In this document: piece after piece, positions 36,543 to 36,638 of the stretch
Numbering within the stretch: position 1 is the stretch's first letter
How the letters are laid out: the number at the start of each line of letters is the position of its first letter
Source: a virus
Strand: one strand, 5' to 3'
Length of the DNA stretch: 36,638 nucleotides
Virus record (IMG/VR): IMGVR_UViG_3300027824_000008
Span: 1 to 36,638 of that record
Position numbers and translations under genes: made by a program
Notes under the pieces: generated by a model
Seen by the model: the letters and a program-made list of their open reading frames with translations, nothing else
What the model was told of the DNA's origin: nothing
Database searches by the model: none

Positions 36543-36638
36543 TCAGGTGTCTAGGGCCGGCGGAGGTGTTCGTAGGGTGCGTTCGTAGATCGCCTTGAAG
36601 TCTTCCGGCTCGCCGTTGGCCGTGTAAATCGACGCACT
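36543..36638 (-). CDS. C-terminal end of an unknown gene (5' part outside window)
   Basis: The last 31 codons of an open frame ending in TGA at 36543-36545: SIYTANGEPEDFKAIYERTL, then a Pro-rich end. The pattern is regular protein but too short to identify. The 36 bases to the next gene (36507-36542) hold only its ribosome site. Confidence 0.45.
   Translation of the reverse strand, partial: SASIYTANGEPEDFKAIYERTLRTPPPALDT

Overview
This 36.6 kb window is a compact, high-GC stretch in which every gene I can support lies on the minus strand, so transcription runs from position 36638 towards 1. Most junctions are ATGA, GTGA or TAATG overlaps or gaps of a few bases. No gap without a gene reaches 300 bases; the longest are 319-432 and 33982-34106. 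Many genes are short and unrecognisable, and they are mixed with a few well-known enzymes (adenylosuccinate synthetase, Dam methylase, an SNF2-type ATPase, a UDP-GlcNAc 2-epimerase). That layout is what I expect of an accessory region of a very large tailed phage, or of a phage-plasmid or megaplasmid, from a high-GC Gram-negative host. The Gram-negative inference rests on the OmpA-type peptidoglycan-binding domain. No capsid, terminase, portal, tail, replication or partition hallmark gene is present, so 'phage' is an inference and the host is unknown.

Layout in the direction of transcription, right to left. (1) 36638-34107: the end of an unknown gene, a J-domain protein fused to a degenerate protein kinase, a small gene, and a von Willebrand A (vWA) protein. 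(2) 34107-33982: an intergenic element with a 10-bp closing stem and an intrinsic-terminator shape whose T-run faces the plus strand. (3) 33981-29012: small genes, a divergent PurA-like enzyme, a winged-helix-like protein, three consecutive Cys-rich (zinc-type) proteins with one small gene pair between them, and a helix-turn-helix/ATP-grasp fusion. (4) 29015-27745: an HD-domain phosphohydrolase and a SAM-methyltransferase-like protein, each joined by a 4-base overlap. (5) 27712-22055: small genes including two very acidic proteins, an HTH protein, coiled-coil and membrane peptides, and an orphan Dam-type adenine methylase. (6) 21968-14929: a long operon carrying a NitT/TauT-like ABC importer (ATPase, permease, and a substrate-binding protein fused to OmpA), a membrane coiled-coil protein, a soluble coiled-coil protein and a ribbon-helix-helix protein. 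(7) 14932-10609: unknown conserved small proteins and a second vWA protein. (8) 10593-6245: a membrane-anchored lytic transglycosylase-like protein, an SNF2 ATPase, and a papain-like protein. (9) 6201-1: a glycan module (three GT2-type proteins, one with an added GT-D/DUF1792 domain, plus an FkbM methyltransferase, another methyltransferase and WecB) ending in a collagen-like Gly-X-Y repeat protein.

How the genes may work together (inference): the module at the left end probably makes and methylates a glycan, and the adjacent collagen-like protein is an attractive acceptor, for instance a decorated virion fibre or surface filament. The ABC/OmpA/coiled-coil/vWA operon looks like an envelope-spanning uptake or stress-sensing apparatus carried by a mobile genome. 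The pseudokinase, vWA, ATP-grasp, HD and methyltransferase genes on the right could be a second functional unit, but nothing in the sequence fixes its role.

One pattern is not explained by gene content. An 18-bp element with consensus CGACAGGGAAGCCACGGA occurs at least eight times, in both orientations, in intergenic gaps, at gene edges and inside coding sequence, twice as inverted pairs. I found no tRNA, rRNA, CRISPR array or insertion sequence.
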